Counted from the first letter of the stretch, positions 9,308-21,880 are shown. The stretch: DNA of 64,000 nt from Glebionis coronaria (GCA_025667525.1 JANFOE010000191.1:496001-560000), one strand, 5' to 3'. Numbers and translations: made by a program. The notes: generated by a model from the letters alone, not told the origin.

Positions 9308-10205
9308 TAAGTATGTAAACACTTATCCTTTTACCATTTAAAACAATGAAAAACGAGACCAAAACGTGTATTTAATATCGTAAATGTCGGAATTATGCGT
9401 GGTTTGTGTTTTTGTTCTGAAATAGGCACAAAAGATCAAAAGGAAAGAAAAAACGGGATTTCACGGTCATTTATCGAAGAAAAAGTCAAAGATAAAGTCA
9501 AAGGACCAAAAAGTGCCAAAAGAATGAAGTTTGGAGGGCTAAGGATGAGGATTTGATGAAGATTTTACAACAAGGACCATTTTTTCCATTCCCGAAAGTC
9601 ATCCACTAATAAACCACATTGAATAGCACAAAATTACGAAGCCATCGGTCCAGACCTCGCGTCGTAACTCCTTATGGTTTGTTTTCTATGAATTTTTTTA
9701 AGTTTAATTAGTTTTAAATTAAATAAATAGTTTTTAATAAATAAAGAACAATATATTTTCGTAAATTAATAAAAAATAATAAAAATAAAAGTTTTTTATT
9801 TTATAATAGTTAGTTTAGTATTGAAATAATTAATTTTGATTTTTAAATATTTTTAGTTTTCGTAGTATGATTTTTATTTATTTTTATCTATTTTTAAACT
9901 AACACAAAAATATAAAAAAAATAGCATGTGTGTTTCTTTTGGGTGTAGTTAGATGCATGTTTCTAAAAGATTAAAGATGGTGGAGTTGGTTAAAGAGATT
10001 AATCAAGAGCCCTTGGATAAAAGAATAATGAAAGGTGAAGATGGTGATCCTATGTGAAGTGCTCTCATTGGTCTATCCAAAAAGCATCACTATTGGTGGA
10101 AACACATCATCACCTACCAAATCACCAAGATGTCCTCAAATTAAAGAAGAGAAGGTCGTTAAGAGCATAAAAAGACTAATCTACCCCAAGCACCTTGGCT
10201 TCAAC

Positions 10206-10213
10206 TATAAATA
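10206..10213 (+). promoter_or_regulatory. TATA box of Tat-type LTR copy A
   Basis: TATAAATA in CAACTATAAATAGAACC sits about 900 bp into the LTR. The two minus-strand relatives have TATA boxes in the corresponding place. Confidence 0.5.
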
Positions 10214-11496
10214 GAACCTCATTTTTCTTCATGTTGTATGTAGATTTTAGGTAGCTAAATGATGTCAATTTTATTTCTTTTTTTTAATGTATTTCCTTTC
10301 AACTTTAAACTAGCTTATCAATATGCACTTTCATATTAATAAAAGTTTATGTTTTAGCTTATTCTCATTCTACCTTTCTTAATCTTTTCTTATAATCTAG
10401 CTTATTATTTTTGGATTAGTTTTTTATAACTTTTTCCAAATAAGTTAAGATTTATATATAAGTTTGAAATAAGTTATCTTATTTTCAAGCTTATTGTGGG
10501 CTTATTTTTCTAAATCTAGCTTATTGTGGGTGATTTGTTCATTTAGCTTTCAAGATTTTTGAATCACATAAGTTTTAAGCTTAGGCTTACAACTTATTAA
10601 TAAGCTAGCTTTTTAATTATTTACTTTTACTTTAGATCTATTAGTTTTTTTTATAAAGATTAGTTTACATCTATTAGTTTTAAGTTTAAAAATTAAAGTA
10701 TTTTCATAAAACCTAAAAATTAGTTAGATCTATAAGTTTTTTATACAAATTAGTTTTGATCTATAAGTTTTAAGTTTAAAAATTAAAGTATTTTTATAAA
10801 ACCAAAAAAAATTAGTTTAGATCTATTAGGTTTTTAAATAGATTAAGTAGATCTATAATTTTTAGCTTTTAAATTTAAATACTTTTATAAAACTTAAAAA
10901 ATTTCTAGATCTATTAGTTTTAATTAAATCTCTTTATCATATAATAATTATTGCTTATTATCCTAACCTTTTATGTTTTCTTTGATCTCGGCGTATCGAT
11001 CTATCACTATTAGTAAAGAGCTTATGGTTGATTAATTTGGTTCAAGTTTGATATGGTTGATTAATTTGGTTAGAGATTAATTTGGTTGGCCGTGTACTTT
11101 ACGGGCCGGGATACACTTAGTTTTGGTTTGATATTGGTTGACGTGTACTTTACGGGCCTTATTTTGTTGATGTTGTTTGTTTAAAGCGATTATCTTCGGA
11201 CTACGGGTACTAGTTTTTTCCCTTTTTAATTTCTATGCTTATTCGCTTTACTTTAATTAATTAGATCGTTATAGTTTAAAATGTTTTCATAAATGTTATA
11301 TTTTTCATAAAAATCGGTTTAATTAGTTTTTGAGTTATTATTATTTGTTTTAAAATATAGATTTAAAAGTTTAAAAATTAGATTTCATTTAGATAAGCTC
11401 ATTATTAGTAAAAAGTTTACACCTTTTTGTGATTATTAAGCCTATCTGTATATAAAGCTTGTTGCTTTATCATCTAAAAAGATTAATAAGCTTAAA

Positions 11497-11957
11497 AGGT
11501 TGAAGCTTTATGCTTTATTTTTAAGTTTCTCTTTGTGATTTCATTTTTTTGTCACTTTAATTTGCTATTACGTGCTTGCATTTAGATTAATTTCGCATTT
11601 AGATTTATTTTTAATTATAGTTTATTTTTGCATCTAGATCTAAATTTGTGGTTTAATTTTACATTCCATTTTAGAATAATTATATGTGAATTAATTGCGC
11701 TTTTATTTTTATATAGTCCTTAGCCTACATATTTTTCCCATTTTGAGTTTAATTAGACAATAGATACCAAGCAATGATTATTAACCAAAAACAAATAAAT
11801 CTTGTGTTAAGTTGTGAATCAATTCGAGTCGAGTCGAGGAAAAACGATATATATATACTAAAATTTGGTTATTAAATTGGATAGGTTAAAGCTTTACGCT
11901 TTATTCTTAAGTTTATCTTTGTGATTTATTTTGTTTGTTATTTTTACTTGTTATTAC
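11497..11957 (+). repeat. Direct repeat of about 75 bp within the LTR tail
   Basis: The segment AGGTTGAAGCTTTATGCTTT... ending in GCTATTAC at 11497-11571 recurs, diverged, at 11883-11957. The second copy ends exactly where minus-strand gag sequence of element U begins. Confidence 0.6.
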
Positions 11958-13008
11958 TCATTTACCAGATGCCCTTTTTCTCCACAGTTATGGCAAACCT
12001 TAGTTACCGGAATTTGATTACTCCCAGTATTTGGTCCTTTACCTCTACAGAATCTTGTCTGATGTCCTGTTTTTCCATAGTTCTGACACTTGATAGTGCA
12101 AAACCCTGTGTGATGTAGAGAACATTTCTGACAAAAGGGTTGTCCTCCATTATAACCACTGTTCGTAGTTACAGCATAAACTTTAGAAACATCATTTCTT
12201 TTGTTCTTCTGCGGACGATTATTGCGTTGATTATAATTACAAAAACTATTCTTCTAGAAATTACGATTAATAGGAAAATCCCTCCTATCATCAAACTTCC
12301 TCTTGTTATTGGCTGCTATTGGTGCAGGATTATACCTTATCACAGTAACAGTGATAACTTCCTCTAAAGTTTGGAGTTTAGAGGCGGTAACATTCCCTTC
12401 TATGCTTCTAGGCAATCCTCCAATAAAAGGTTCCATCAATTTTTCAGTATTAGGCACCATATTAGGACATAATGATGCTAATTCCTGAAATCTTTGGATA
12501 TACGCTTTAAGATTATTCTCCTTTACATCTAAATTATGGAATTCATCCTCTATTTTCCTAATCTCATTGTAAGGACAATACTTCTTAGTTAAAAGATTTT
12601 TGAATTCATTCCATGGAGTACGATAAACTTGTTCTATCCCAATGGGTTGTGCATAAGCAATCCACCAAGACAAAGCTTCTTCTACTACGTACCCGTAGCA
12701 AACTTCACTTTACAATCTTCGGAACAGTCATTGCGAACAAATACTGATTCAGTTCTCTCAAACCAGTGGATAAGCCCAACAGCTTCTTCTGATCCTTTAT
12801 AGTTAAAAGGCTGACAGTTCATGAAATCTTTGTAAGTACATCTTCTTTCCACAAGAGCTTCTCTTCTAGCAGCATTTCCATTACTTGCACCGGCTACATT
12901 GGTGGCTTATGCTTGTAAAGCTGCAGTCACACTCTCAGCACCTAATTTCCTTATTTCTTCATGTGTCATATTTACTTTTGCAGATGTTGATGCTCTTGTT
13001 GGAGTCAT
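11958..13008 (-). pseudogene. Gypsy (element U) gag with zinc knuckles, broken
   Basis: Read on the minus strand from ATG 13008 (MTPTRAST...), it runs through CTYKDFMNCQPFNYKGSEEAVGL, HWFERTESVF, a frameshift near 12685, then SWWIAYAQPIG, WNEFKNLLTKKYCPYNEI, AYIQRFQELASLCP and FIGGLPRSIEGNV. This is the standard order of a Ty3/gypsy gag capsid region. Two zinc-knuckle motifs follow: CQNYGKTGHQTRFC, with Tyr for the second Cys, and CHNCGEKGHL, truncated. A TAA near codon 34 fits a lost CAA. The copy is cut at 11958 by the Tat-type LTR, so protease and pol are missing. Gag would bind and package the element RNA. Confidence 0.75.
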
Positions 13009-13343
13009 CCTACCACATAATAACACTTGATATTATTTACATTTTCATACCTGGAGTATAGAATAAATTTAATATATCATTGTTGATTTCTCATTCTTTT
13101 GACAATTTCATATATGAGGATTAATAATATGAATGATGAATTTCTTAACAAATTCATATATGAGGATTCATAATACGAATTATGATAAAACTAAGACAAA
13201 ATGACAAGAGTTTTAAAGAAAAAAAGCTCACTTCTTTATTTATTAACAACTTATCGTTCATATTTACACGATAAGCATCGTTGTTACGTAAAGGAAACTG
13301 TACATATTTTACAAACCGAGACTAGATTTCTAAGATTAATTTC

Positions 13344-13970
13344 TCATTTTGATCTCCTCAATTCTGTCCAAAATATATCCGAGTCAGATTGTTGAGTAGT
13401 TTTGAGATCTTCGATGAGTGTATCTAAATTAAGCCCAGTTCTCATAAGTCCTTCTTTCAGTTCAGCGTTCTCATTATCAAGCCTTGCCATTGTTATTTCG
13501 TAATGATGCATTCTTCTACTTAGTTTAATATTATGGCATCGGGTAACGTCCATTTTATATTCCAACTGTGTAAAATGCTATTCAATTTCTTTACTTCCTC
13601 TTATTAAATTTTTGATATTACTTTCTACTCTTCTAAAAGCTTCTAAGGATATTTCATCGAGATGACTTGCAATTGAAGATAATTGTCAGTCGTGCTTTTC
13701 CATAATCCGTGCTCTAGAGACCTCATTAGTTTCATAAGGCTCTTCGCGAGTTCGATTGGGAGACGAATAAAGATCCTCAGGTAACAGAAAACGAGACGTA
13801 GGCGAAGGTGTACTATTCATCACTTCAGTTTGATGTGAGAAATATTCTTGTACTTAGGGAGTATCATAAAAAGACAAATTCAGAACGCACACATCTGCTT
13901 GAGATGGATTGAACATCGAGATTTCTCTTTCATCATCGTCGGAGATGAGAATATAGGTGGAAGTAGACAT
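13344..13970 (-). pseudogene. Leader ORF upstream of gag in element U (coiled coil)
   Basis: A single minus-strand frame of about 208 codons runs from ATG 13970 to TGA near 13344, interrupted by three stops. It starts MSTSTYILISDDDE and ends in a heptad-rich helical segment (ITMARLDNENAELKEGLM). Each stop sits where a one-base C-to-T change would restore Gln or Arg (TAA, TGA and TAG). It lies between the LTR/primer site and gag, with no gag, protease or pol motif. A comparable coiled-coil ORF occupies the same position in element W (to 60364). The function is unknown. Confidence 0.55.
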
Positions 13971-14110
13971 CCTTGTAGTTTTTTTAACATAAAACAAGAT
14001 ATGCTACTAAATGGATAAAATATTACGTTAGCGTTGCAGATGGCTGATAGTCTTGAATTTTTAAAATCTTAGTTATAGTTTAGGAAAAACCTTATTCTCT
14101 ATAACTGCAA

Positions 14111-14124
14111 ACTATGATGCCAAT
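14111..14124 (-). other. Primer binding site of element U (degraded)
   Basis: On the minus strand the sequence after the LTR end reads ATTGGCATCATAGT. This matches TGGTATCAGAGC, the complement of the initiator-Met tRNA 3' end used by many plant gypsy elements, with about three mismatches. Confidence 0.45.
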
Positions 14125-14125
14125 C

Positions 14126-17100
14126 TATAACACCCTTATTTTTACCATATAGCAAAGGAAGCTAATCTGGGGTATTACTTCATAGTACCATAGTCATAAT
14201 AATAGAAAATGCCAAAAAGACATTTTTATAAAACAAATGTTATCATTCATTTATTTAAATGTGAGTTCATAAACAACTGTACATACACTGTACAAACACA
14301 GGTTTCCCAAAGATCTAGTTTTATTTATTGAATGATAACTTATTCAAGACACCATCCTTCGCAGCACGCCAGTTTTCATTCACCTGAGATATATGCTTAA
14401 AGTCAAACCAAATGTTGAGTGAATTTATAGGTTTTAAACATCATTTGAATACAAGCATGACTCTCGGGCTACAATGTTATACACCCAGTTTTCAAATTCA
14501 TTGATTCTTATTGCACTAGCTCATGACCCGCGACTAGACAATATCAGAAAAATCCAACAAATTGCCCTTAAGTAGGAAGATTGCTAGAGTATCCTGAATT
14601 TTAGCAAAATAAAGTATATTTGTTTAGGCTAGGAATGGACCATTAGCTGCTAGTAAGTGCGACTTTCCCAGATAGGAGATGTCAGTCTTCGATAGTACTA
14701 TTCACGATAATAGCGCTCATTATATGATTAGCGGTTCACGATTAAAAAGGGACTTTTGATGGCAACAAGTAAACATAGTGTCAATAATCATATAGGCAAC
14801 ATACAAAAACACTTGTATTCCAGTTTTGAATATATCCCCCTCACGGTTTTCAAATTTTTTATAAGTTTTTAAAAGTGAGCCTATAAACTCACCTTAGCCT
14901 ATAGAGTCTTTTGAGTTTCCAACCACAACCTTCTCACAGAATCTGGACTGACACACAATATGAATATATATCAAGTGTTAGTCTCTGAGTTCAATCTATT
15001 TATATACACATTCTTTGTTTTAATTATTTTGGATTAATAGTATCATTGCTCGGGCCATCATACTCAGAAGTCATTCTATAAACGTTTGAGTAGCGAGGGA
15101 ACTTTAAATCGTAAACCCAACCACTCAGTCAGAACGTAATATCGAGATGGAACATCTTTGTAAAAAGTTACCTACTAACATGACACAATATATTTGATTA
15201 CATTTTGAGTTTCAATATTGGAAAAAATAGCCCTTGTTGTTATAGTTTGGTATATTTACACTTTTTACCCTTAAAGTATATAATTTTATAAATTACAGTT
15301 TCATCCTTCAATATTTAACCTTAAGGTCTCAAACTTTACAAAATTTATTCTTATAGCTTTTAATTTCATAAAATGACACTTTTGGCCCATAATGATAAAT
15401 AGTTTCAGATTTGACGGTTTTAGTCCCTACACTTGTGAAAATCACATAACAAGCTCAAAAATGATCCAAATGATCTAGGATTTGAAAGCAAAGTTTATGA
15501 AAACATTTAAATCATAATAACAACATTTCTACAGAATTATAGCTTTTTAAATGGGTTTTTTGCTTATTATTTTATGTAAAATACAAAATTAGGGTTTTAA
15601 GACATCTTTAACTTATAACTTTCATTTAAAATGATGAAATGACTTGGTTTCTTTTATTATTTTTCTAACATAAATTTTGCATTATAAAAATTCTAAATAA
15701 ACATTATTAAAATATTAAAACCTTGGTTAACGTAGATTTTACTAGGTAGCTCCAAAATGGCTCCTTTTGGCTTCTGATGAACACAACTTGCTACCAAAGA
15801 TTCAAGAGTTTCAATGGCAACGTTATTGACCTGGTTTTTGGTCTTGTGGAATGTCCTAAGACGTATATAGAGGTGTAAATGGTGAATGCGTAGGAGATAA
15901 AAAGGAAACGAGGTGCAAGTTCTTCCTATGGCCATTCGTCCCTATTTATACTAGTTTGGAAACTTAGGCTCCAAGTTAAGGCTTAGGACGTGTAAGATAG
16001 ATATATTACTGACTAAGGGAGGCTAGTGAAGGTCTACACAAGTTATTAGACTCCAGTTTTGATCTAATCCTTCCTTGTGGATCAAAATATATCACAGCTA
16101 CATATGGTTGAGAATGGTGATGTGTAGCAAGCTAGGAGGTGATGCACCTACTTTTCACACTCCTAAAATATCTAACAACTATATCAGATTTTTTGAACTT
16201 GGAATGGAGGGAAAAGGTTTGAAAATGAATTTTGGAGGCAAAATATAAAACCAGATTCAATTTCTAAGGCTTGTAACTTATGATTTGTGTTTCTTGTGAT
16301 TAGGGACTTAGGAAAGTGAATAGTGAATGATTAAGGCTTAATTAGGGTTTATACATTCTATTTAAGAGATTTGGGTCCTTGGTTTGATGTTTAACAAATG
16401 TTTGATGTGAAAATGGGAAGTATACTTTTGTAGATTAGGGTTTTCTAATGATCTAGGGTTTAATCTTAGTAAATGTGATTATCCTCCTCTTAGCTACTGA
16501 TGTAATCTTAATTTAGCTCCTATACGTTGTGTCTTAAGTGTCCAAAGAGTTCTTACACTTGGTTTAAGGGTTTAGTTTAGGTAAACATGTCTAAATAGTG
16601 AAAATACCTATTTTGACCTACTTTACAAGTCATGCATTGAAATCTTGTACCTTGTGCATTAGGGTACTTGTACATTGTCTTAATATAATATTATAATCTT
16701 AATCAAGTCCTATGAGTATTTGTATACTTGTCCTTAAAGAACTATGTGTTGATTCTATGTAGATTTCATAATATAAGGGTTTCTATATCATTAAGCCTAA
16801 TGACTTTCTATTTCGGGTAATTAGGGTTTATATCTTAATGTACACTTATTCTAAGTCTTATATAGTATTTTTATCATTTCTATGGGCTCTACATTCTTAT
16901 TTTAAGGTTTTATATGGGTTGATCATATTCTAGGGATATTTAAGTAAGCTTAAGGTTCTATGCTTTGAAAACTTGTACTTTATGCTTTAATAATTTGTAT
17001 CTTAGTTCAAGATAAATGTATGATTATATTATGATACTTAGTTGAGTTTTATGTTTTGTTGCAAAATATTAGAGTTTATTTCATTATATGTTCGATTTTA

Positions 17101-17411
17101 TATGCTAATCTTGGTTTTACGTCATTTTCTTGTAATTAGCTTGTGATTAGTAAATATTAATGTTTTACGATTATTGACCTTTTCTTTATATGGTGGATTA
17201 GAATTATTGTAAAGTGTTTAATAATAGTACATAGTCATTTTGTGGTTATATTACTTGAAATATTAGTTTATAAGGGATTTCTAGGGTTTCTATGGGAATT
17301 TAGGGTATTTTGAGTTGTTCTTATTCATTGTATATAGATGTGATTACTTTTAGAACTCATACTTGATATATACATAGTATTTAAAACATATAGGCATATG
17401 TTGATGTGACA
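14126..17411 (-). mobile_element. LTR of element U (about 3.3 kb, W family)
   Basis: The minus-strand LTR begins TGTCACATCAACATATGCC at 17411 and ends GGGTGTTATA at 14126, next to a primer-site-like sequence. Long stretches match the LTR of element W in reverse complement: the block around 15110-15160 matches 58490-58530, and that around 16430-16480 matches 57130-57190. It contains the shared TATA box (15942-15950) and the late TCAGGT module (14381-14430). Small open frames inside it are not genes. Confidence 0.65.
15942..15950 (-). promoter_or_regulatory. TATA box of the element U LTR
   Basis: The minus-strand TATAAATAGGG is the same box, in the same surrounding sequence, as the one at 57676-57683 in the W LTR. 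Confidence 0.6.
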
Positions 17412-18690
17412 ATTGTGATAGTCAGATCCATAAGTCAGTCATATAATATAGTGAAAATGCAAAACTTTCCGAGTAAAGTCACCTCTTTATTTATGAACAT
17501 GGATATGACATTAGCCCAAACTACTAGATGTTATACTAATGTTGTTCATTTTACGGGGATTAATTTTAAGTGACTTATTAACATTTTTCTTTGATTCGAA
17601 AATTTGTTGCGTGGTTTTTCTCCTTCGATCGTGTATCGACCATCGAGAACTTAACAAGCCATTGTTGGTGACGCCAACCACACTCGGGAATTAATCATTG
17701 CTAAATCCTTTGTTTCTTATTGTCCTTATCATCGATGCATCTATTCCATCATGTTCGTTAAGAAATTGATATGAATTTCATTTTATTCCCTCTTGCTATT
17801 GCTTGTATTTTAATTGTTGACTATTATTTGCGATCTTGTTACCTTTTAAAAAAAATCCAAACATGTCACATGTTTATCATTTGATACCTTTAACACCTTT
17901 TTGGATTTCTAAAAATTATTAAAATTTTAATAACTTTTTACATATTATATCAAGTGATTAAATTATCAAAATAACCGTTTCAAGTTTAATGTCGGATCTA
18001 TACATCCTCTTTGGTAAATTTATAACTAGTGTTTAAAAGGATGTTAAGTTGTATCTTTTAAAGTATTTGATTATATCATACTTTACTTTCAACCTAATGA
18101 AATTATCAATTTAAATTATAATTTCTAACAATGATTATAAATAATTTGGAAACTTGATTTTCTCTAATAGTAACGATAAACCTGAGCTTTTAACAATAAC
18201 TTCATACAGTCATCCGAAAGTTCTTAAACCGATCAAGATAACTATTTTGAATTGTTCTACTTCTTGCTTTGAAATACTGATCAAGAAAAAGGATTTATCG
18301 ACTGCTTAATCACTAGATATATATAGTTTGATTTCAAATCACTAAACCTTGTAAAATTTTCTTTAAATGACGAAAGTACCTAAACCGAGTTTTAAAGTAT
18401 TATCAAATCCTAGACAGATAGTTGTGACCACTTGTATTTACAATGACTATATGTAATTCATATTACCCTTTATTTGTCTAGTAAATAAATTGTTATGTTT
18501 TAAGATTTTCATGTCTTACAGTTTGCCCGATTTGCGATTCCTTTTCGATTATCAATCTTTAACTCGTTTTAGCGCACCTTGCCCGTACAAGTCATCATTG
18601 TGTTCATTTTACCCTTAATATTTTCTAGCATTAAAAGGTCATTATTCTAATCCAAGTTTGAATATCTATTCGAAAAAGAGATAAGTAACT
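17412..18690 (+). other. Unassigned AT-rich sequence between elements
   Basis: No ORF over 60 codons and no motif that I can name with confidence. GCCATTGTTGGTGACGCCAA followed by CCACACTCGGGAATTAATCA (17652-17691) recalls the LTR/leader junction of Tat-like elements but is not diagnostic. The stretch probably belongs to one or two decayed retroelements. Confidence 0.35.
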
Positions 18691-18765
18691 GCAGCATGGT
18701 GAATTCTAATTGTTAAGGTACGCCGTGGTACAGAAGTTACCTGGGAAGCAATGAATCAGTTCTAA
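18691..18765 (+). pseudogene. Chromodomain-like C-terminal tail of a chromovirus pol
   Basis: One frame reads ILIVKVRRGTEVTWEAMNQF then TAA. This resembles the end of chromovirus integrases, where IPLVKV is followed by a Trp- and Glu-rich chromodomain segment (xEATWE) shortly before the stop. Only about 20 residues can be aligned by eye. An 80-bp spacer and a purine-rich tract follow, then an LTR start, which is the correct order for a 3' end. Confidence 0.4.
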
Positions 18766-18827
18766 ACTATGTACCTACACATGTTCGCATTTCTTCTGTC
18801 TCTAGTTGAACTCTGAGGGACCAGAGT

Positions 18828-18844
18828 TCCTTTAGGGGTTAGTC
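18828..18844 (+). other. Candidate polypurine tract before the Z-type LTR
   Basis: TCCTTTAGGGGTTAGTC directly precedes TGTAAGAACTCG. It has the purine core and position of the tract preceding a 3' LTR. Confidence 0.45.
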
Positions 18845-19346
18845 TGTAAGAACTCGTATTTTTTCCGGTATTATTTTATTTTTTATTCGTGCTGCTTGAA
18901 TTTTCCAACGTATTACATTTTCTTGTATTCTTATATGTAAATCCTAAGATCATGATAATTTTAATAAATTATACTTTTTAAGTATTTTCTGATCATTGAT
19001 AATACACCCGCGTGCATTTTACAAGAGTTTAATCAAAATCAATGAATAACGAGAATTTCTAATGATCGCGATGCGGACGGATGCCCGATATTTTACATTT
19101 CATTGTCGATTGTTTTAATGTTTGACATTTTCGATGTCGTCTTTTTAAGTGACGTGTTAAGTCGTGTCGGGAAATCATATTATTATACTTTTGATGCGTT
19201 TTAACTTTTGAAAAGTATTTTAACGAAACCCGAGTCTCGTAAATATTTTCTAAATTTACTAATACTCATATTTTACCCTTTAAACTATTAAATTGCTTTT
19301 AGGTCCAAAAGATTTCACAATTGGCAAAACTAGCCCGTAACACCAC

Positions 19347-19354
19347 TATATATA
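19347..19354 (+). promoter_or_regulatory. TATA box of the Z-type LTR
   Basis: TATATATA in CACTATATATACATTTT is followed about 70 bp later by a pyrimidine-rich, CTCTCCC-containing stretch, as expected around an LTR transcription start. Confidence 0.5.
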
Positions 19355-20104
19355 CATTTTACCTAACTTTCACCTCATTTGTATCATATAAAAAAACACA
19401 CACATAGCAAAACCATTATCTCTCCCATTCTTTTCTCTATATGCTGCCACCTACCCACATCAAAAAGACCAATAGATCATTCTTTTTTTAGCTTGTTTTA
19501 GCTCAAACTAATTCAAGTCCCATTCAAGAAATTCAAAGATGTTCATTTTGGTATAAAAATTCCTTACATGCAATAACTTTCAAGTTTTCTTATGATTTTA
19601 TGGTTAATGTAGGAATTTTGCAATTCTTTATAAATCTATTTATCGTTCCTCGACTCGAATCGAATTGATTTCCAATTTTATCGTAAATATTAATTGTTTT
19701 CGATGAATAGTACATGTTTTGGTTTTTAAAACTAAAAACTATTTAATCTATTTAAAAAAAAATTTTACACTATTTAAGATTTAATTAAACAATTTAAAAA
19801 AACTATTTAAAATTTATCAACTAATTTATTTTGAAAATTACATTTACTAATTAATAAGCAAAATCTATTTAAAACTATTTTTTTATTTAAAAACTAAATT
19901 AATTAAAATTTATATTACTAAAAACTAATTTATTTAAAATAAAACTAATTTTAAAATGAAATAAACTAATTTATTTAAAACTATTTTTTAGAAAACTATT
20001 AAGTAAATTTAGAAAATGACAAAATATGAATTAAAATGAAATTAAAACTAACAGCCTAATTAACAGAAGATATATTAATAAATAAACTGTAACTTAACAC
20101 AAAA

Positions 20105-20177
20105 GACGAGTTAGCACAGTTGGCTAACTCACTTGACATGTGACCAGGAGGTCACGGGTTCGAATCCAGTGGTGGAC
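20105..20177 (+). repeat. tRNA-like sequence, likely a SINE head or tRNA pseudogene
   Basis: This 73-bp stretch carries a consensus box A (TAGCACAGTTGG, 20112-20123) and a perfect box B (GGTTCGAATCC, 20157-20167), with a TTTT run just after it. It folds into a perfect 5-bp D stem (TTAGC/GCTAA), a 4-bp anticodon stem (TCAC/GTGA) with a 7-base loop TTGACAT (anticodon GAC, Val-like) and a T arm with one mismatch. The acceptor stem pairs poorly, so it is not a normal functional tRNA. It lies inside the nested LTR region. A tRNA-derived SINE is the likeliest reading. Confidence 0.6.
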
Positions 20178-21674
20178 ACTTTTTGGAATTATTATTTTTT
20201 TATATTTGAAGACTGATAGGAATCAGAATTTGAACTATCAGACCAGTTGTGTCTGATGGCTTTTGTGATCAACAAAACAAACAAACTCAACAAAAGCAAG
20301 AACTGTATAAATCAGATAATAATAAGCAGATAAGAACTCAACTAGTATCAGTAAAACATATAATATATAAGCAAATCTGACTTATCTAAGCTTAATATCA
20401 GCAAGCAGATCTGAACAATCAACTTATAACAAATGATGAACAAAAATAAGCAAACTAAACTTATCAGCAAAGTTCTAGACAAATATCAGGCAATCAGTTA
20501 GCTAACAATTCACAGCAAGCATATTATACCAACAAAGCATGAAACCAACAGAAACTCAGATTTAGTTCAACTAAGACTTGTAGATCAAGCTTATATCAGA
20601 CAAAATAGCAACTAGCAAAATACTAAACCAGATTCAATACAAGGATCTAAATCAGCTTAAAAAACTTGCAAATAAAATTCGCTTCAAACAGATTAATCCA
20701 AACTTTCAGAAATCAGTTTCAACCAAAACCTTATTTAAACTCTCACTTAATAGATTTATTTAAAAACCTTTTTCTGAAATAATTTGACTCTCAAATTCAG
20801 TTTAAATAATCTTTTCAGAAACATCAGCTGATTTAAACCATACTAAAATCGAAACAGAAGAACTTAACAATATAATAAACAGATTCAGTGAAGCCTAATT
20901 ATAATTTTCTCAAACCCTAAACCACTTAACACATAACACAAAATCAGATTTGTAACTTTTATACTAAATAACTTGAATTTAAACTAGAAACATACCTATT
21001 GTAGAAAACCTTTGAGAAGAAGGACGGCGCTGATCCTCCTTATTGAACCGAATCGACACCACCTTTCAACCAAACATCACCATCGAACCCAATAGACCAT
21101 CAGATGAACAGATTTAATATAAACTTCCAATGGGGAAGTTTATCAACCAAAATTATTTCCAATTATGTAAAACAAGCTATTATTTAACTTGATTAAATAA
21201 ATTTATAGTTATTATAACCAAACAGATTTAAAGAACAATTTGTAACATTAAATTTAAAACAGAAAATAAGGCTCGAATTATATTAATAACTAGGTTTTAC
21301 TCAGTTAAAAATTAAGTTCTTTGTCTTATGTATAATCGAATTGACTAATGGTTTAAAGTACGACTCAGTCGTCTTTTGGTGGAAACAAATATATTGGTCG
21401 TTGTTTAAAATTAAATTGCAAAACTTAAAGTAAATGACAGGTAATTAAATGACATAAAATCAAAGCGTGACTAAAAGTAAATTTGACAATTAAATAAAAA
21501 TGCAAAACTTGAAATTAAAATAAGCTAAAAGTAAAACGAGAAAAACTGTCACTTTTTCTCTAAATATAAAACTAGAAAACTTTGAAATCTTAAAACTAAA
21601 ACTAAGACAAGAAATTAAAACAAGCAAGCAGGCACCACAATTATTTCGAAAAAGCTACAGTACATTTCAGAGAT

Positions 21675-21880
21675 TAGATTTCTTCGGAATAATCATCTTT
21701 TCGGAAAACTGACTTTTTCGGAATAAATGTTTTCAGAGAAATCTTCGGAAAAACAACAAATTCAGAGAAATGAAAACTTTGGAAAAATGGCTATTTCGGA
21801 AAAATGTATCTTCGGAAAAATGACAAGTTCAGAAAAAGTAATATTTTCGGAATAATAAGATTTTCAGTAAAATCAAATAA
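21675..21880 (+). repeat. Degenerate TTCGGAA(AA) array
   Basis: About a dozen copies of (T/A)TTCGGAA or its TTCAGAG variant, followed by AATG, AATA or AAC, occur over 200 bp at roughly 15-22-bp spacing. The array lies in the downstream part of minus-strand LTR copy B. Copy A has no obvious equivalent. Confidence 0.6.

Larger units (their letters stand above)
4712..11957 (+). mobile_element. Tat/Athila-like Ty3/gypsy remnant lacking RT and integrase
   Basis: In order it holds a broken gag C-terminus, a degenerate aspartic protease, an acidic repeat-rich region, a C-terminal domain, a 2-kb non-coding 3' region and a long LTR starting near 9308. Phrases such as 'aagtgtaggggag' and 'acattgaggacaa' near 7615-7650 are typical of the region after pol in Tat/Athila elements. 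No RT, RNase H or integrase motif occurs in any frame. The left side is cut by the copia LTR and the right side by element U. Confidence 0.6.
9308..11957 (+). mobile_element. Long Tat-type LTR (copy A)
   Basis: It starts at TAAGTATGTAAACACTTATC after a purine tract. Two minus-strand relatives in the window (starts near 22776 and 24060) share the first 150-250 bp, including GTCGGAATTATGCGTGGTTTGTG and CGGGATTTCACGGTCA-like blocks. A TATA box at 10206 and a pyrimidine-rich downstream region fit U3-R. A late segment (GAGTCGAGTCGAGGAA near 11827-11840) also has a counterpart near 19640 in reverse. The right end is lost at the junction with element U at about 11957. Its first TG is at 9314, so the exact start is uncertain. 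Confidence 0.55.

Noticed and set aside
15693..15935. 80-codon minus-strand ORF similar to a frame near 57720-57890
   Set aside because: Similarity is explained by the related U and W LTRs. The W version has stops.
20105..20177. Functional tRNA-Val gene
   Set aside because: The acceptor stem does not pair and the T stem has a mismatch, so a SINE head or pseudogene is better supported.
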